NCBI GenBank assembly: GCA_916048055.1 | Contig: CAJZHL010000029.1 | Coordinates: 962,013-1,026,012 of the forward strand | DNA length: 64,000 nt | DNA from: Pedinophyceae sp. YPF-701 | Lineage: Eukaryota; Chlorophyta; Pedinophyceae | Reading direction: 5' to 3' | Shown here: one piece after another, positions 35,601 to 46,235 of the stretch | Numbering within the stretch: the stretch's first letter is position 1 | Layout: each line of letters starts with the position of its first letter | Notes under the pieces: model-generated | Seen by the model: the letters and a program-made list of their open reading frames with translations, nothing else | Told to the model about the DNA's origin: nothing | Database searches by the model: none | Translations under genes and position numbers: made by a program

Positions 35601-37609
35601 CGTGCCGCGCGGGGCGTGTGCTGCTGCAGCGGTGGGGGGGTTGGTCTACGTGGCGGGGGGACTCGTGACCGCCGAGGGGCTGCAGGGCCAAGGCATCGAC
35701 TCTTACGATCCCGCCAGCTTCCTCAAGACCGTCGACGTGCTCGACCCTGCAAGTACGCCCCCAGCGCAGCACGTTCCGCGCTCCCGTCCGTCTGGCGCGC
35801 ACACGCCCCGTCCCTGCACAGCTTCGCGTGCACCCCTCGGTCGCTCACCTGCGGTATGTCCACTATTGCTGTGCAGCGGGGCGCTGGACCAGCGCGGCGA
35901 GCATGCGGCGGGGCCGCGCGGGCTTCCACCTGGCTGTGCTTCCGTCGGGGAACCTGCTCGCCGTGGGCGGTGCGTCGCACTGGGGCGCGGCGCGGACGCG
36001 CGTCTCGCTGCTCTCGGTCGAGGAGTTCGAGGTGGCGCGCAACGAGTGGGTCGAGCGCGCCCCGCTGCCGGCTGCGCGGTTCGGGTTTGCGGCCGTCCTG
36101 ACGGGAGCGGGGGTGCTCGCGGTGGGGGGCACGCCGGCGTGCGGGCCGTGGCTGTCCACCGGCACGTGCCCCGCAACCGCATCGCCCACGGTCGATGCGT
36201 TCCAGGAGGCCGAGGCAGAAGACCTCAGGCGAGTCCCCACCCAGCTTTTGCTTTCTGTGGGGACAGACCCGACAAGTGCCCTGCGTCTCCACAGCCTCAG
36301 CCGCTCGCTTGCGCGCCTGCTGCGGCCTGCCACTGACCGCTCCGTCGCCGCGCCCGTGCCCGCCCGCAGCGTCCTCGTAAGCAACACACTCCCCCGGTAT
36401 GACTTGACTGAGGACCTCATACTGCTCGAGTACCCCACCTCGCCCGTCAACTACGAGCTGCTCTCCTCCGTCTTTGTCGGCCGCGGCTACTGGGCCCACT
36501 GGTCCGAGCCCGCGCTCGCGCGCTCCGACCACGTCGCCGCGCCCGTGTCGGACACGGAGATCCTGATCGCGGGGGGAGTCTCTGCCGCCGGCACCGTGAT
36601 CGGGACCGCCGTGATCTACGACGTCACCCTGCGGCAGGTCGCGCCCGTGCCGGACATGCCCACGCCGCGCGCGCGCGCCGCCGTCGCCGCAGTCGGCAGC
36701 CACGTGTTTGTGTTTGGCGGCGTGGAGGCTGACGGCGTCACTCCGCGGATCGACGTCGACGTGTTCGACGTGAACACGCGGACGTGGTTCACGCGCCAGG
36801 CCAAGGTGCCGCCTGGCTTCCGGCCGCTCGTGGACGCCTGCGCCGCGGCTGTTCCGGGCACTGCAGACATCTTGATCGCGGGCGGGCACGTGCGCGTCGG
36901 TGGCGTTTGGACCGCACAGGCCGACGTGTACCGCGTGTCCGTGTCCCGCGCTGTGGAGGCCACGTTCACCGCGGGCTTCGAGCGGCTCCCGTCCATGCCC
37001 ACGGCGCGCGGCGATGCTGCGTGCGGGGTGGTGGGCGACCGCTTCCACGTCATCGGGGGGGCGACGCGGCCGGGGAACGCCACTGCGTCTGCGGGCGTGA
37101 CGGGCGAGATCGTCGACGCGAACGAGGCGTACAACCCCGCGACGGACCAGTGGAGTGTGCAGGCGCCGCTGCCGACGCCGCGGGCGGACAGCGCGGCGGC
37201 CGCCACGAGCGGACACCGGCTGGTCGTCGCGGGCGGAGAGGAGACGCTTGGCACGAGGCGAGCCAAGGTGCGCTCGATGCGTCAAAGCCATTTACGTTCA
37301 ACTTCACACCCCCCCCTTCAAGTTGGTCGCCTGACTAAGGAATCCGTCTGTCCCGTGCAGGCCGCGCACGACGTGCTCGAGTACCATCACGAGGCCGACG
37401 CCTGGACCCCGAAGGCGTCGCTGCCGTTCGCAGTGTACCGCGGGCAGGCTGCGGCGCTGCAGGGCGTGGTGCACGTGGTGGGGGGCCGCGCGTCCTGCGC
37501 GACCGCGGCGTCCGCGGACTGCCCCGAGCGCGCTTCGCAGCAGGTCCAGGCGCTGCACGACGTCGACCACCCCGAGGTCTTCATTCACCGCCGTGTCGCG
37601 GTGAATTGA
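32629..37609 (+). CDS. Large type II membrane protein with kelch beta-propeller ectodomain
   Basis: Ten exons join without a phase conflict (32629-32812, 32916-33061, 33270-33529, 33802-33925, 34038-34337, 34434-34698, 34814-35752, 35877-36228, 36370-37267, 37361-37609), giving 1,238 residues. A short cytosolic N-terminus precedes one hydrophobic segment (residues ~55-80, around VLLLLVILGLAIGLGV); the rest should be lumenal or extracellular. It contains well over ten kelch units with the Gly-Gly signature: KVYVIGGYD, RLYVVGGFD, LVAVGGW, AVHVFGGH, VHVLGGTD, VFLVGGFS, VVFYAGGF, LLAVGGAS, HVFVFGGVE, FHVIGGA. This is enough for two or more propellers. No F-box, BTB or enzymatic domain is visible, so a ligand-binding or cell-surface role is inference. 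Intron 8 (36229-36369) has a GC donor fixed by phase. Confidence 0.85.
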
Positions 37610-38077
37610 CCAGGCGAACTACTAACATGACATGACATGCATTCTGCATGGGTACGATGCTGCCTTAATGTCCCTTTCACAATGGCTAGAGCCTCTGTGC
37701 GAGGAGACTGTGCCGGGGGGGGCACTCCGACCCCCGAGACCCATGCTACGCGAAGATGAAGACGAAGAAGCACACATCGCAGTGCTCCGATGTTTGCCGC
37801 GAAAGTCAGCCTGGCGTTGCAGCCGCGCGGCCAGACCTTGGTATAGCAGTACTGCTGCGCTAAGTGAGCGAGTGCTGTGAGCTTTCTTTCGCTGCATTGC
37901 GTCGCCCTGACGTTAACCTTCGTCTCTGTTCGCTTCTCCGCACCCAGTTGTTGCAGCGGAACGATCGCAGCGTCACGACTCGCACGTACACACGGTCGTC
38001 CCGCACGCGACACTTCCGGCGGCAAGAATCGCGGCAGACTGCGTCAGGTCGGACCAACATCATCATCTTACAGCCCC
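37610..38077. other. Intergenic region between convergent genes
   Basis: 468 bp, lower in GC than its surroundings. It contains a minus-strand TGTAA (38068-38072) immediately downstream of the TTC29-like stop codon, suitable as its polyadenylation signal, and short ATGAC repeats near 37626. Confidence 0.5.
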
Positions 38078-39876
38078 TCAGGCCTTCTGCGCGGGCTGCA
38101 GGGGCTCTCGCGAGAGCTTGTAGCTCAGCAACTTGGGCATATCGTCGCGGACGACCTCCAGGAACTTCCCCCGCAGCAGCAGCGCGCGCGCCTGCCCGAG
38201 GTTGACGCGCGCTGCGTTAAGCATCCGCATGTCTCCGACCCGCCGCGCCGCGTCGAAGAACTCCTTGAAGTACCCCACCGCCTTGCTGTACTCCCCCTGC
38301 TCGAACGCCATCTCGCCCAGCTTGCACGACGCCACCGCGAAGCCCCCCTGGTCCATCGCGACCTGGACGTCCTCGTCCCCAGCCTGCGAACTCACGTCCG
38401 ACTCGATCGCCGACCCCATCGTCGACGCCCGCTGCGGACTCCTCCCGCTCTCCTGCTTCTCCGCGGCCTCCAGCGCCAGCCGGCGGTACTCCTGCAGACA
38501 AATCGCCGCCTCGTTCCGCTTCCCCGCCTTCTCCAGACACACCGCGAGCATGAACTGCGCCTGCCCCTGCCCGTACAGGTCGTTCAGCGTCCGCTCCAGC
38601 GTCAGGTACGCCTTGAGCGCCTTGAGCGCCGGCTTGAACCGCCCGGCCTTGAGGTGCACCTTGCCCAGGCGCAGATGCCCATCGGCCTCCGCCTCCCGCA
38701 TCCCCGCGTCCCTCGCGGCCTGCATCATCTTCTCGAGGCACTCCTCGGCCCCCGCGAGGTCCCCGTGCGCCAGCGCGTCGTCCGCGAGCCCCGAATAGCT
38801 CTTCATGAGGTTGCGGTCGGCCTCGCGCCGGTCCTCGTCCGAGCCGTGCGCGCGCGCGAGCTCCTGGTGGCGCTTGTGGAACATCATCGCGTCGTCCGCG
38901 CGGTGCAGGCGCTCGCTCGTGAGGCCCAGGTTGAGGTTCGCGTCGATCTCGCCCGCCGCCCACCCCGCCGTCGACGCCACGAGCAGACACTTGTGGTAGA
39001 AGTACGAGCCCGTCTCGTAGTCCCCGAGGCCCGCGAAGTACCGCGCGATCTTCGAGTACGACGCGTACACGCCCTCGGTGTCGCCCTTGCGCTGGAACGC
39101 CTCGGCCTCGACCAGGAGCGACGCCAGCAGGTTGAGCGCGTCCGTGTTCATCGGCTTGGCGCGCTGGGCGTGCACGTTCGCCTCGGCCGGGTCCATCTCC
39201 GCGAGCACCTCCGCGGGAGGCTGCTCCGCGAGGTCCGCGTGCGACAGGTAGAAGAAGTCGACGAACGCTGCACGGTGGCGGGGAGGGCGGTGTTGCGACC
39301 GGTGGGTGGCGCCGCCGTGGAGCTGTCGGCCTCCCCCGAGCGCCGGGCGGTGTTCGCGAGGTGCGGGCGGAGCGGGCAGCGCGGGGGCTCACCGGCGGGG
39401 TTGCCCGAGGTGAGCATTTCCATGCACAGCGTCTTGCGGTCCGCGTTGCCGTCCTGGACCTTCGCGATGGAGACCTCGACGACCTTGGTGCGGATTGTGT
39501 CCCGCAGGCTCGGAGACTTGGCCCCGTGGGTGTGGGTGTGGCGTGGGGAGCCGGGCTGCAAGTGCAGTGCATGATCGAGCGACGTCGTTGCGGTGCTGGG
39601 CGCAACGAGAGCGGAAACGCGCGGAACAGGAGGCCGTCATCATGAGTAGTGGCGTGCGCGGTGCGGCGGATCTCAGGGGGCAGCGGCGCGGCGGCGGGAG
39701 CCGTGCACAGGTGAACGAGAGCCTTCCCGGGTACCCCGCAGCGACGCGCGAGCACCGGAACGAGGGATTCGGCGACAGCACCGTGTCGCTGATGCAATCG
39801 TGGCGCGCCAGGGCGGCCAGACGGCGATTTATCAGCGCCACGTCCGCGTGTTCAGCGGGGGCTTGACGAGGGACAT
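38078..39876 (-). CDS. TTC29: TPR protein similar to TTC29 (axonemal/IFT-associated)
   Basis: TTC29 is a TPR protein needed for sperm-flagellum and cilium function in animals and protists. The secure part is exons 39595-39393 and 39267-38078. A phase-compatible first exon, 39876-39842 (MSLVKPPLNTR), would give 475 residues, the length of human TTC29, but that exon is tentative. Matching signatures are RKTLCMEMLTSG followed by FVDFF, then TPR pairs such as GSYFYHKCLLVAS, EADGHLRLGKVHLKAGRF, LNDLYGQGQAQFMLAVCLEK and SCKLGEMAFEQGEYSKAVGY, with the C-terminal NAARVNLGQARA. The final residues lack the human acidic extension. With IFT70 it supports a flagellated life stage. The TGTAA beside the stop codon could set the 3' end. 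Confidence 0.72.
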
Positions 39877-41037
39877 GTTCGTGCTCGGGACGTGCCGAGG
39901 CGACGCAGGAGCGACGTGGGGCGCGTTCGTGCATGCCAGACGCGTACACACGAGACGCACCATCGCTCCCAGGTCCTCGTTCCCTCCTTCACGCTGCCGC
40001 CCCCACAACCGCGCTGCTCTCCTCACTGCGCCAGGAAGGCGCCGGCTTCCGTCGCTGACCGAACCTCTGACTCCTCCCCTCGCGCCAGCCGCCTCCAGAT
40101 CGATACAGAGCGGGGAGCGTCGCCCTGCCGCTGCGTGCGAGCGCTGGGACGCCCCCAATCCGCGTTCTGGGCAGCTTCTAGAGCCCGAGTCTCTGCGTGA
40201 AACACTCCTGTGCACGCGAGCCTACCCCGAGCCACCTCTCTGCCTCGCCCCCGCCGCGCCGCGCCCACAAGGCGGCGCGGCAGACCGCGGCACGTGACGT
40301 GACGCCCGCTTTTGCCAGTCGGACCTCTTGAGCCCGCGTCACCCCGCGCGGTCTCGTCATCGAGCGGCCTTGCAAGGCAGCGCGCGCGGCGCTCGTTCCC
40401 ACTAGCGCCGACCTCTTCAGCACGTGATCCAGGGAGGCTGTGCTAGGCTTCTGTGCCGGGAGATCGCCCGTGGTCCTGCCGAGCAGCTTCGCTAGGTCAC
40501 CCGGGACTAGCCGCCCCGCGCGCAGGCGGCGCGTGCCGGTTTCGTCGGCCTCTCGCGCCACCTGAGGCCAGATCTTCCCGGCCCGGCGCATCGCGCTGGT
40601 TTGCGTTCCCAGGTGCGGCCGCACTCGTCGTGTCGGGGGCGCAGCAGCAGGGCAACGCGCGGCCGCGCCGTTCCAGCGCGCGCGCGCGGCGCGACGCTCC
40701 CTCCTCGCCCGCTGCGAGCCTCGCATGCGCTGTTGCCCACAGCCGCGATCCAGGGCGTCTCCCATCAGCGGGCGGCAGCGGCCGCGCCCTAGAGCTCCAG
40801 GAGGCCGCCTGGGTCTGTCCCGCGGCGCACGCGGGCTCGTGTCATTGGATACTTGGTTGGCGTTGCGGTTCCTCGGCCGCGGCGCCGCGTACCCACACGC
40901 CGCCCCCGGGCCGCTGTCGCTGGGCCGCCCCACGAGCAGCGCATCCAGCCCTCGCGACACGCCGCCTCCCCCCGGCCCCCACCGCAGGCCCGTACACCAG
41001 CAGCTCGAGAGGTCGCAGTTGGCGGCCGCAGGGCAGC
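39877..41037. other. Divergent promoter region
   Basis: About 1.2 kb between the TTC29-like gene (-) and PP5 (+). A 260-aa minus-strand frame at 40178-40960 is Arg/Ala-rich without motifs and is probably chance. No gene recognised. Confidence 0.4.
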
Positions 41038-42621
41038 ATGGCGGCGACGGATACGAAGCCGGTGAGCGAGGAGGACGCCAAGCGGGCCGATGAGCTCAAG
41101 CAGCAGGCGAACGACCTGTTCAAGGAGAAGCACTTCGCCAAGGCCCTCGACCTCTACTCGCAGGCCATCGACCTGAACCCCTCCAATGCCGTCTACTACG
41201 GCAACCGCGCCTTCGCGCACCTGAAGCTGGAAAACTACGGAGCGGCCGTCTCCGGTGCGCACCGCCCCGCTCTGTGCGTGTCGCCCCCGCCCCGCGCACC
41301 CCCTTCCCGCGGCGTCCTCCGAGCCGCGCCGCGCCCGCCCCGCGCCGCAGACGCCTCGGCGGCCATCAAGATCGACAACACCTACGTCAAGGCGTACTAC
41401 CGCCGCGCGGACGGGCACATGCGGATGCTGCAGTTCAAGGAGGCGCTCAAGGACTTCAAGCTCGCCGCGCGCGTGGCCCCGGGCGACCCGGACCTCCGGC
41501 GCAAGCTCAACGAGTGCGAGAAGGAGGTCAAGCGCATGCGGTTCGAGGAGGCGCTGCGGTCCGAGCACGCGGACGACAAGCCCGCGTCCGAGCAGGTCGT
41601 CGTCGGGGACATCGTCGTCCCGGACAGCTACCAGGGCCCGCGGATGGAGGCGGACGGGCAGGGCGGGTACAGGATCTCGCGAGAGTTTGTGCTGGCGATG
41701 GTGGAGGCCTTCCGCGCGCAGAAGACGGTGCACCCGCGGTTCGCGTACGAGATCATCTTCGAGTGCCTGCGGCAGTTCAAGGAGCTCCCGTCGCTCGTGG
41801 ACGTGGCCGTCGCGCCCGGGACGGACATCACGGTGTGCGGCGACACGCACGGGCAGTTTTACGACCTGCTCAACATCTTCGCGCTCAACGGGTGGCCGTC
41901 CGCGGAGAACCCGTACCTGTTCAACGGGGACTTCGTGGACCGCGGGTCCTTCTCCGCGGAGGTCATCCTCACGCTCATGGCCTTCCGCGCGCTGGACCCC
42001 ACGTGCATGCACCTGGTGCGCGGCAACCACGAGACGCGCGCGATGAACCGGATCTACGGCTTCGTCGGCGAGGTGTCCGCGAAGTACTCCAAGATCATGT
42101 CGGACGTGTTCAACGACGCGTTCGACTGGATGCCGCTCGCGTACGTCCTCGACAAGAAGGTCTTCATCACCCACGGAGGCCTCTTCGGGCGAGACGACGT
42201 CACGCTCGACGACATCCGCGCGATCGACCGCGTGCGCGAGCCCCCCGAGGGCAGCATCATGTGCGAGTGCCTCTGGTCGGACCCGCAGCCGCAGAACGGC
42301 CGCTCGGAGTCCAAGCGCGGCACGGGCACGCAGTTCGGCCCCGACGTGACCAAGGCGTTCCTGGAGCGCAACGGGCTCAAGCTGCTCGTGCGGAGCCACG
42401 AGGTGAAGGAGGACGGCTACGAGATCGCGCACGACGGGTACTGCGTGACGGTGTTCTCCGCCCCCAACTACTGCGACCAGATGGGCAACAAGGGCGCCTT
42501 CATCCGGTTCACCGCGCCGGACATGGTGCCCAAGTTCACGCAGTTCGACGCGGTCCCGCACCCCGCCGTGCGGCCCATGCAGTACGCCAACCCCCTGCTG
42601 TCGCTCATGGGCGGCGCATGA
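41038..42621 (+). CDS. PP5: Serine/threonine protein phosphatase 5 (TPR-PP5)
   Basis: A PPP-family phosphatase whose N-terminal TPR domain docks on Hsp90 and, with the C-terminal helix, keeps the enzyme autoinhibited. Two exons (41038-41254, 41351-42621) encode 495 residues; human PP5 has 499. Three TPR units occupy residues ~15-120 (RADELKQQANDLFKEKHFAK, AVYYGNRAFAHLKLENYGAA, AYYRRADGHMRMLQFKEALK). The catalytic core has all metal and phosphate motifs: GDTHGQFYD, GDFVDRGSFS, RGNHETRAMNRIYGF, SHEVKEDGY, and TVFSAPNYCD. The C-terminal AVPHPAVRPMQYANPLLSL corresponds to the autoinhibitory helix. The single 96-bp intron is in frame and stop-free, so it can be missed by a simple ORF call. Confidence 0.96.
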   Translation: MAATDTKPVSEEDAKRADELKQQANDLFKEKHFAKALDLYSQAIDLNPSNAVYYGNRAFAHLKLENYGAAVSGAHRPALCVSPPPRAPPSRGVLRAAPRPPRAADASAAIKIDNTYVKAYYRRADGHMRMLQFKEALKDFKLAARVAPGDPDLRRKLNECEKEVKRMRFEEALRSEHADDKPASEQVVVGDIVVPDSYQGPRMEADGQGGYRISREFVLAMVEAFRAQKTVHPRFAYEIIFECLRQFKELPSLVDVAVAPGTDITVCGDTHGQFYDLLNIFALNGWPSAENPYLFNGDFVDRGSFSAEVILTLMAFRALDPTCMHLVRGNHETRAMNRIYGFVGEVSAKYSKIMSDVFNDAFDWMPLAYVLDKKVFITHGGLFGRDDVTLDDIRAIDRVREPPEGSIMCECLWSDPQPQNGRSESKRGTGTQFGPDVTKAFLERNGLKLLVRSHEVKEDGYEIAHDGYCVTVFSAPNYCDQMGNKGAFIRFTAPDMVPKFTQFDAVPHPAVRPMQYANPLLSLMGGA

Positions 42622-42951
42622 CGGGCGCCGCGCGGCGTGTGATGTTTCCTGCGGCGTCGCTCGCGTGCGTGGCGGGCGCGGTCGTTGCGGCCGGGGCGCG
42701 TCGAAGCTTGAAGTGCCGGTCCTCGCCTGGGGGGTGTCTACTGAGACAGCCTGACTAGTGTTCTTCTTGTTGTTGTGTCAGTCGGACGGTGCGTGGGCTG
42801 GCACAGCATCGGGGGGCAACGTGCCGTGGATGTCGCAGTGTGGTCTGAAGGGTGCTGTGGCGTGTTACGCAACGCGGCGTAGTAGCGGGGACCGTGCATC
42901 ACTTCCTGCCGGTTTGCTTGCTGTACTTGGCAACGGGTGGGGGCTGGCGCC
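42622..42951. other. Intergenic region
   Basis: 330 bp spacer between PP5 and the small membrane protein gene, both on +. Nothing recognised. Confidence 0.4.
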
Positions 42952-43582
42952 ATGGGCATCGGCGCGGAAGCGTTCGCCACGCTGCAACTGATCGTTGCGG
43001 GGTTGATCGGGCTGTGGGCGCTCAAGTACATGTGCGTCGCGAGCTGCAAGTGCAGGAGCAGCGATCCAACGTCTCCTGCGCGCTGAGCCCGGCCTGCCGG
43101 CCCATCTCCGCACCGTATTTTGAGATGCCTGTCGAATGTGTTTGCAGAGCTTCGGAGGCGTACTACCGGGGGCTGCTGTGGTTCAGGGACAAGGAGCGAG
43201 AAGCCAGGGTGGCTCGTGGGCAGGTCACAGTCGACCGTGAGCGCGAGCGGTACCTCTCGTACGAGCGTCTGCAGAAGAAACAGAAGGAGTTGGAATTGGC
43301 GGTTCAGAAGGTGCGTATCGCGCCCTTCCGGGCGACGAACCGGCCCGCGAACTTCTCTGCAGCCTAGTTGCTGCCCTGGCTCCGCGAGAAACCGGAACCA
43401 TGCGCGCCCTGCCGCAGGAAAAGGAAGAGGCGGAGAAGAAGCAGCGGGAGGCGGAGATAGCGCGGCTCGATGCCGAGGCCGCGCGCCACGGCCTCACTGC
43501 CTCTACGACAGCACACAGGCTCAACCACTCGCCGGGGTCCGAAGAGCGCTTCACGGGGTACCGGCGGACCGCACGGTCGTAG
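42952..43582 (+). CDS. Small membrane-anchored coiled-coil protein
   Basis: Three exons (42952-43031, 43148-43310, 43418-43582) join with matching phases into 135 residues. The order is a short N-terminus, a hydrophobic span (residues ~9-26, TLQLIVAGLIGLWALKY), a charged region (YYRGLLWFRDKEREARV), an extended charged helix (ERLQKKQKELELAVQK then EKEEAEKKQREAEIARLDAE), and a polar tail ending in TGYRRTARS. I do not recognise the family. The layout resembles single-pass tethers of organelle or flagellar membranes, but that is only a shape argument. It shares a short, palindromic 3' region with the convergent glucosidase II beta gene. Confidence 0.65.
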
Positions 43583-43630
43583 CCTACACACATAGCCACG
43601 CAGCAATATAGCACTCGACTGTGCCCGACT

Positions 43631-43649
43631 TGTAATCATTATCATTACA
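43631..43649. terminator. Near-palindromic bidirectional TGTAA polyadenylation element
   Basis: The sequence TGTAATCATTATCATTACA presents the green-algal polyadenylation signal TGTAA on both strands, between the stop codons of two convergent genes (43582 on +, 43778 on -). It lies in a small AT-rich island within GC-rich DNA. Using it for both genes is an inference from position. Confidence 0.5.
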
Positions 43650-43777
43650 CGGCCGCGGCAGCCACAGCGCCCCCAAACCGAAGCGAGCCACGCCGCCCGC
43701 TTTCCCGCCGTCGTGTCCGCAGCGCAGGCAGCTCCAACGTGGGCCCCGCGGCCCTCCCATCACCCGACACCCCCCCC

Positions 43778-45677
43778 CTACAGCTCCGTGTGTTCCCGCT
43801 CGTGCGCGAGCGCCATCTCGCGCTGCTGCTCCAGGTCGTGCAGCTCGGCCTCCATCTCCGCGATCGCCCACGGCACGCACGCCGACGGCGTCTTCAGCAC
43901 CGCGGTGTACTCGCAGCGCGACGGCTCGTCCACGGCCTGCAGTGCATCCTCCAGCGCGCACTCGATACGGACCGTCATCGACCGCTGCGGCCCGCCCCAG
44001 CACTGCTCGCCGCCCCGGAACAGCATCGTCGCTTCCCCGCGCGGGCCCTCCTCCGGCACACTCCCCTCCCACCCGGAAAACGTCCCCAGCAACACCCCGG
44101 GGGAGGCGTGCGCGGCGCCCTCGTGCTGCCGCGCCTCCCCGAACGGACACACGCGGTACGTGTACTTGTCCGCCTGCGCGCTCGGGCACTCCCCGTCCAC
44201 CAGCGCGATGTACTCGTCGTCGGGGCCGAACCGCCGGTCCACGTTGCCGCGCAGCTCCTCCAGGCGGCCACGCACCTCCTGCGCCTCGGCCTCCACGTGC
44301 GCGAGCGTCTCGCGCGCGCTCGCGACCGCCGCCTCCTCCGCGCCCGCCCCGGGCGGCCCCGCGGCGTGCTCGCCCTCCGCGACGGGCTCCGCGGCCTTGA
44401 GGCCCAGGCCGCGACGCACGCTCGCGAAAATCTTGTCCTTCAGGCTCGGCTCGTCGACGCCGGTGCCGTCCGGGGCCTCGGCGTCCCCGGCTGCGTCGTC
44501 CGTGGCCGCGGGGGGGGTGTCGTGGTGCTTCAGGGACTCCTCGTCGTGGGTCCACCGCGCAGCGATGCGCCGCCCGATCTCGTCGGGGTCCAGGTCCTCC
44601 TGCGCGGAGCACGGCGCGATGCGGGCGACTCAAGGAGTGACGGAGCACGGCAAGTCGAGAAACAAGGTCTTCCGATGGAACGGAACGCCTGTCTTGTTCG
44701 CGGCGCAGCCCAGCGCGCACGCCGAGCAGCTGGGACCGCGCCTCCACGCGTCGGCGCCCCCAGCCCCCGACCACGCACACCTTCGCGCACGCGACAACAA
44801 CAGCGAGCGCCCTGCGCGCACCTCCTTGATGTCGGCGTCCGGCGCCTCGGGCGTCTCGTCCCCCGCGGCGCCCTCCGCGCGCTCCTGCTCCGCCACCGGG
44901 ACCCCCCCCGCGGCCTTCCACGCCTCGAACGCGCGCTCGGCTTCCTTCAGCTGCGCTTGCCGCGCATGCACCTTCTTCTCGAGGTCCGCGAGGGTCCGCA
45001 CGAGGCGGTCCCGCTCCGCCAGCATGTGCTTCCGCGCGCCGGCCGCCTTGGCGATGCGGCTGGCGCGCATCGCGACGCCCTGGCGCCCGATGTCGACCTT
45101 CGCTTTGATCGCCTGGTAGGCCTGCTCGCCCTTCTCGAGGCAGGTCGGGCGGCACGCGCCGCGGGGCTCGTCCGTGCCGTCGCAGCAGTCGCACACGCCG
45201 TCGTCCACCATCGCGGACGCCAGCCTCCTCGGGCCTGCGTGCAGAGGCACGCAGGGGCGCTGAGGCGGCGCGCCAAGGCCGGGACACAACGGTGCAGGCG
45301 GCGCACGCTCGGCATGCGTTTGGCGGGAGGAGGCGGCGCGGGATCGGGCGCGGCGCGGGGCGGGCGCGTCGGCGCGGGTCCGGGACGAGGGCGCGGCGCA
45401 CACCGTGGCCGAGGTTGCGGCAGTAGAAGGTGCCGTTGGGGCACGCGGCGGTCCCGGGCTCGTCAGACCCGTCAGGGCAGTCGCAGTAGTTGTCCTGCAC
45501 GCGGCTCCGCGCGATCTTCATGGACTTGTCGAAGCACTCGAAGTCGCCCACCGCTGGGTCGAAGGCCTGGGCGCGCTCCGGCGGGACGCCGCGCAGCGCC
45601 GGGACCGACGCGGCGCTCGCAGGCCCGACTAGGAGCGCCAGGGCCGCCGCGGCCGCGGTCTTCTTCGCCCACGGCAT
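43778..45677 (-). CDS. PRKCSH: Glucosidase II beta subunit (PRKCSH/80K-H)
   Basis: The non-catalytic subunit of ER glucosidase II, which trims glucose from N-glycans and holds the catalytic subunit in the ER. Three exons (45677-45404, 45234-44822, 44599-43778) encode 502 residues. The order is a signal peptide (KTAAAAALALLVGPASAA), the two family-specific LDLa-like Cys repeats (NYCDCPDGSDE and DGVCDCCDGTDE), a central coiled coil with acidic stretches, and a C-terminal MRH lectin domain (YTYRVCPFGEARQ, GTFSGWEGS, QCWGGPQRSMTVRIEC, EPSRCEY) with the Gln, Arg, Glu and Tyr positions used for mannose binding. The protein ends in HTEL, a variant of the canonical HDEL retrieval signal. Confidence 0.94.
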
Positions 45678-46235
45678 TCCGCACGCCCCGAAGAAGCCCC
45701 GCTGCTGCGGTTGACCTTCCCCGCAGCGCCAGCGCCGGGCCCCGAGGCGAGCGTCCGCCGAAGGTGTGCGCAGGACAAGCTAGGGAGCGACGCGCCGGGC
45801 TGCGCGCGATGCGGGCCCCGGACGCTCGCTGCTGCCAGCCTGGGGGCAGCCAGCGGACTCTGAAACGCGATCGCCGCGGACCCTGTGGCCAATACTTCCC
45901 AGACGTCGCTGATGCGGAGTGTCCGGCGGCGAGGCGGGCGATCCCACACGCGCCCGGGCCGCCTGGGGGGGCCCTCACCCGGGTACAACCCGTGGAGACG
46001 CGCTCGCCTGGGCGCCCGACGGGGCGTTCCCGCCTTCCAGGGGCGGCGCGGGTCGCCGGCGCGGCAGACTGTGCGCGGGGCGTCGTGTGGCGAGGTCAGT
46101 AGAGCGGTCCGCGCTGTCGCACGCCGCTGTAGGGAGACGGAGGGACGGGTGCTGCGTCCTGGCTGAGCTCGTCGGTGGGCAGCCGCGTTTGGCACGGTCG
46201 GCGCGGGCAGGACGCCGCGCGAATCGAGAGGAGCC
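45678..46235. other. Divergent promoter region
   Basis: 558 bp shared by two secretory-pathway genes, glucosidase II beta (-) and SAR1 (+). No gene or clear core element recognised. Confidence 0.4.

Noticed and set aside
40178-40960. 260-residue minus-strand frame upstream of PP5
   Set aside because: Arg/Ala-rich, no motifs, sits in a promoter region and overlaps equally long + strand frames.
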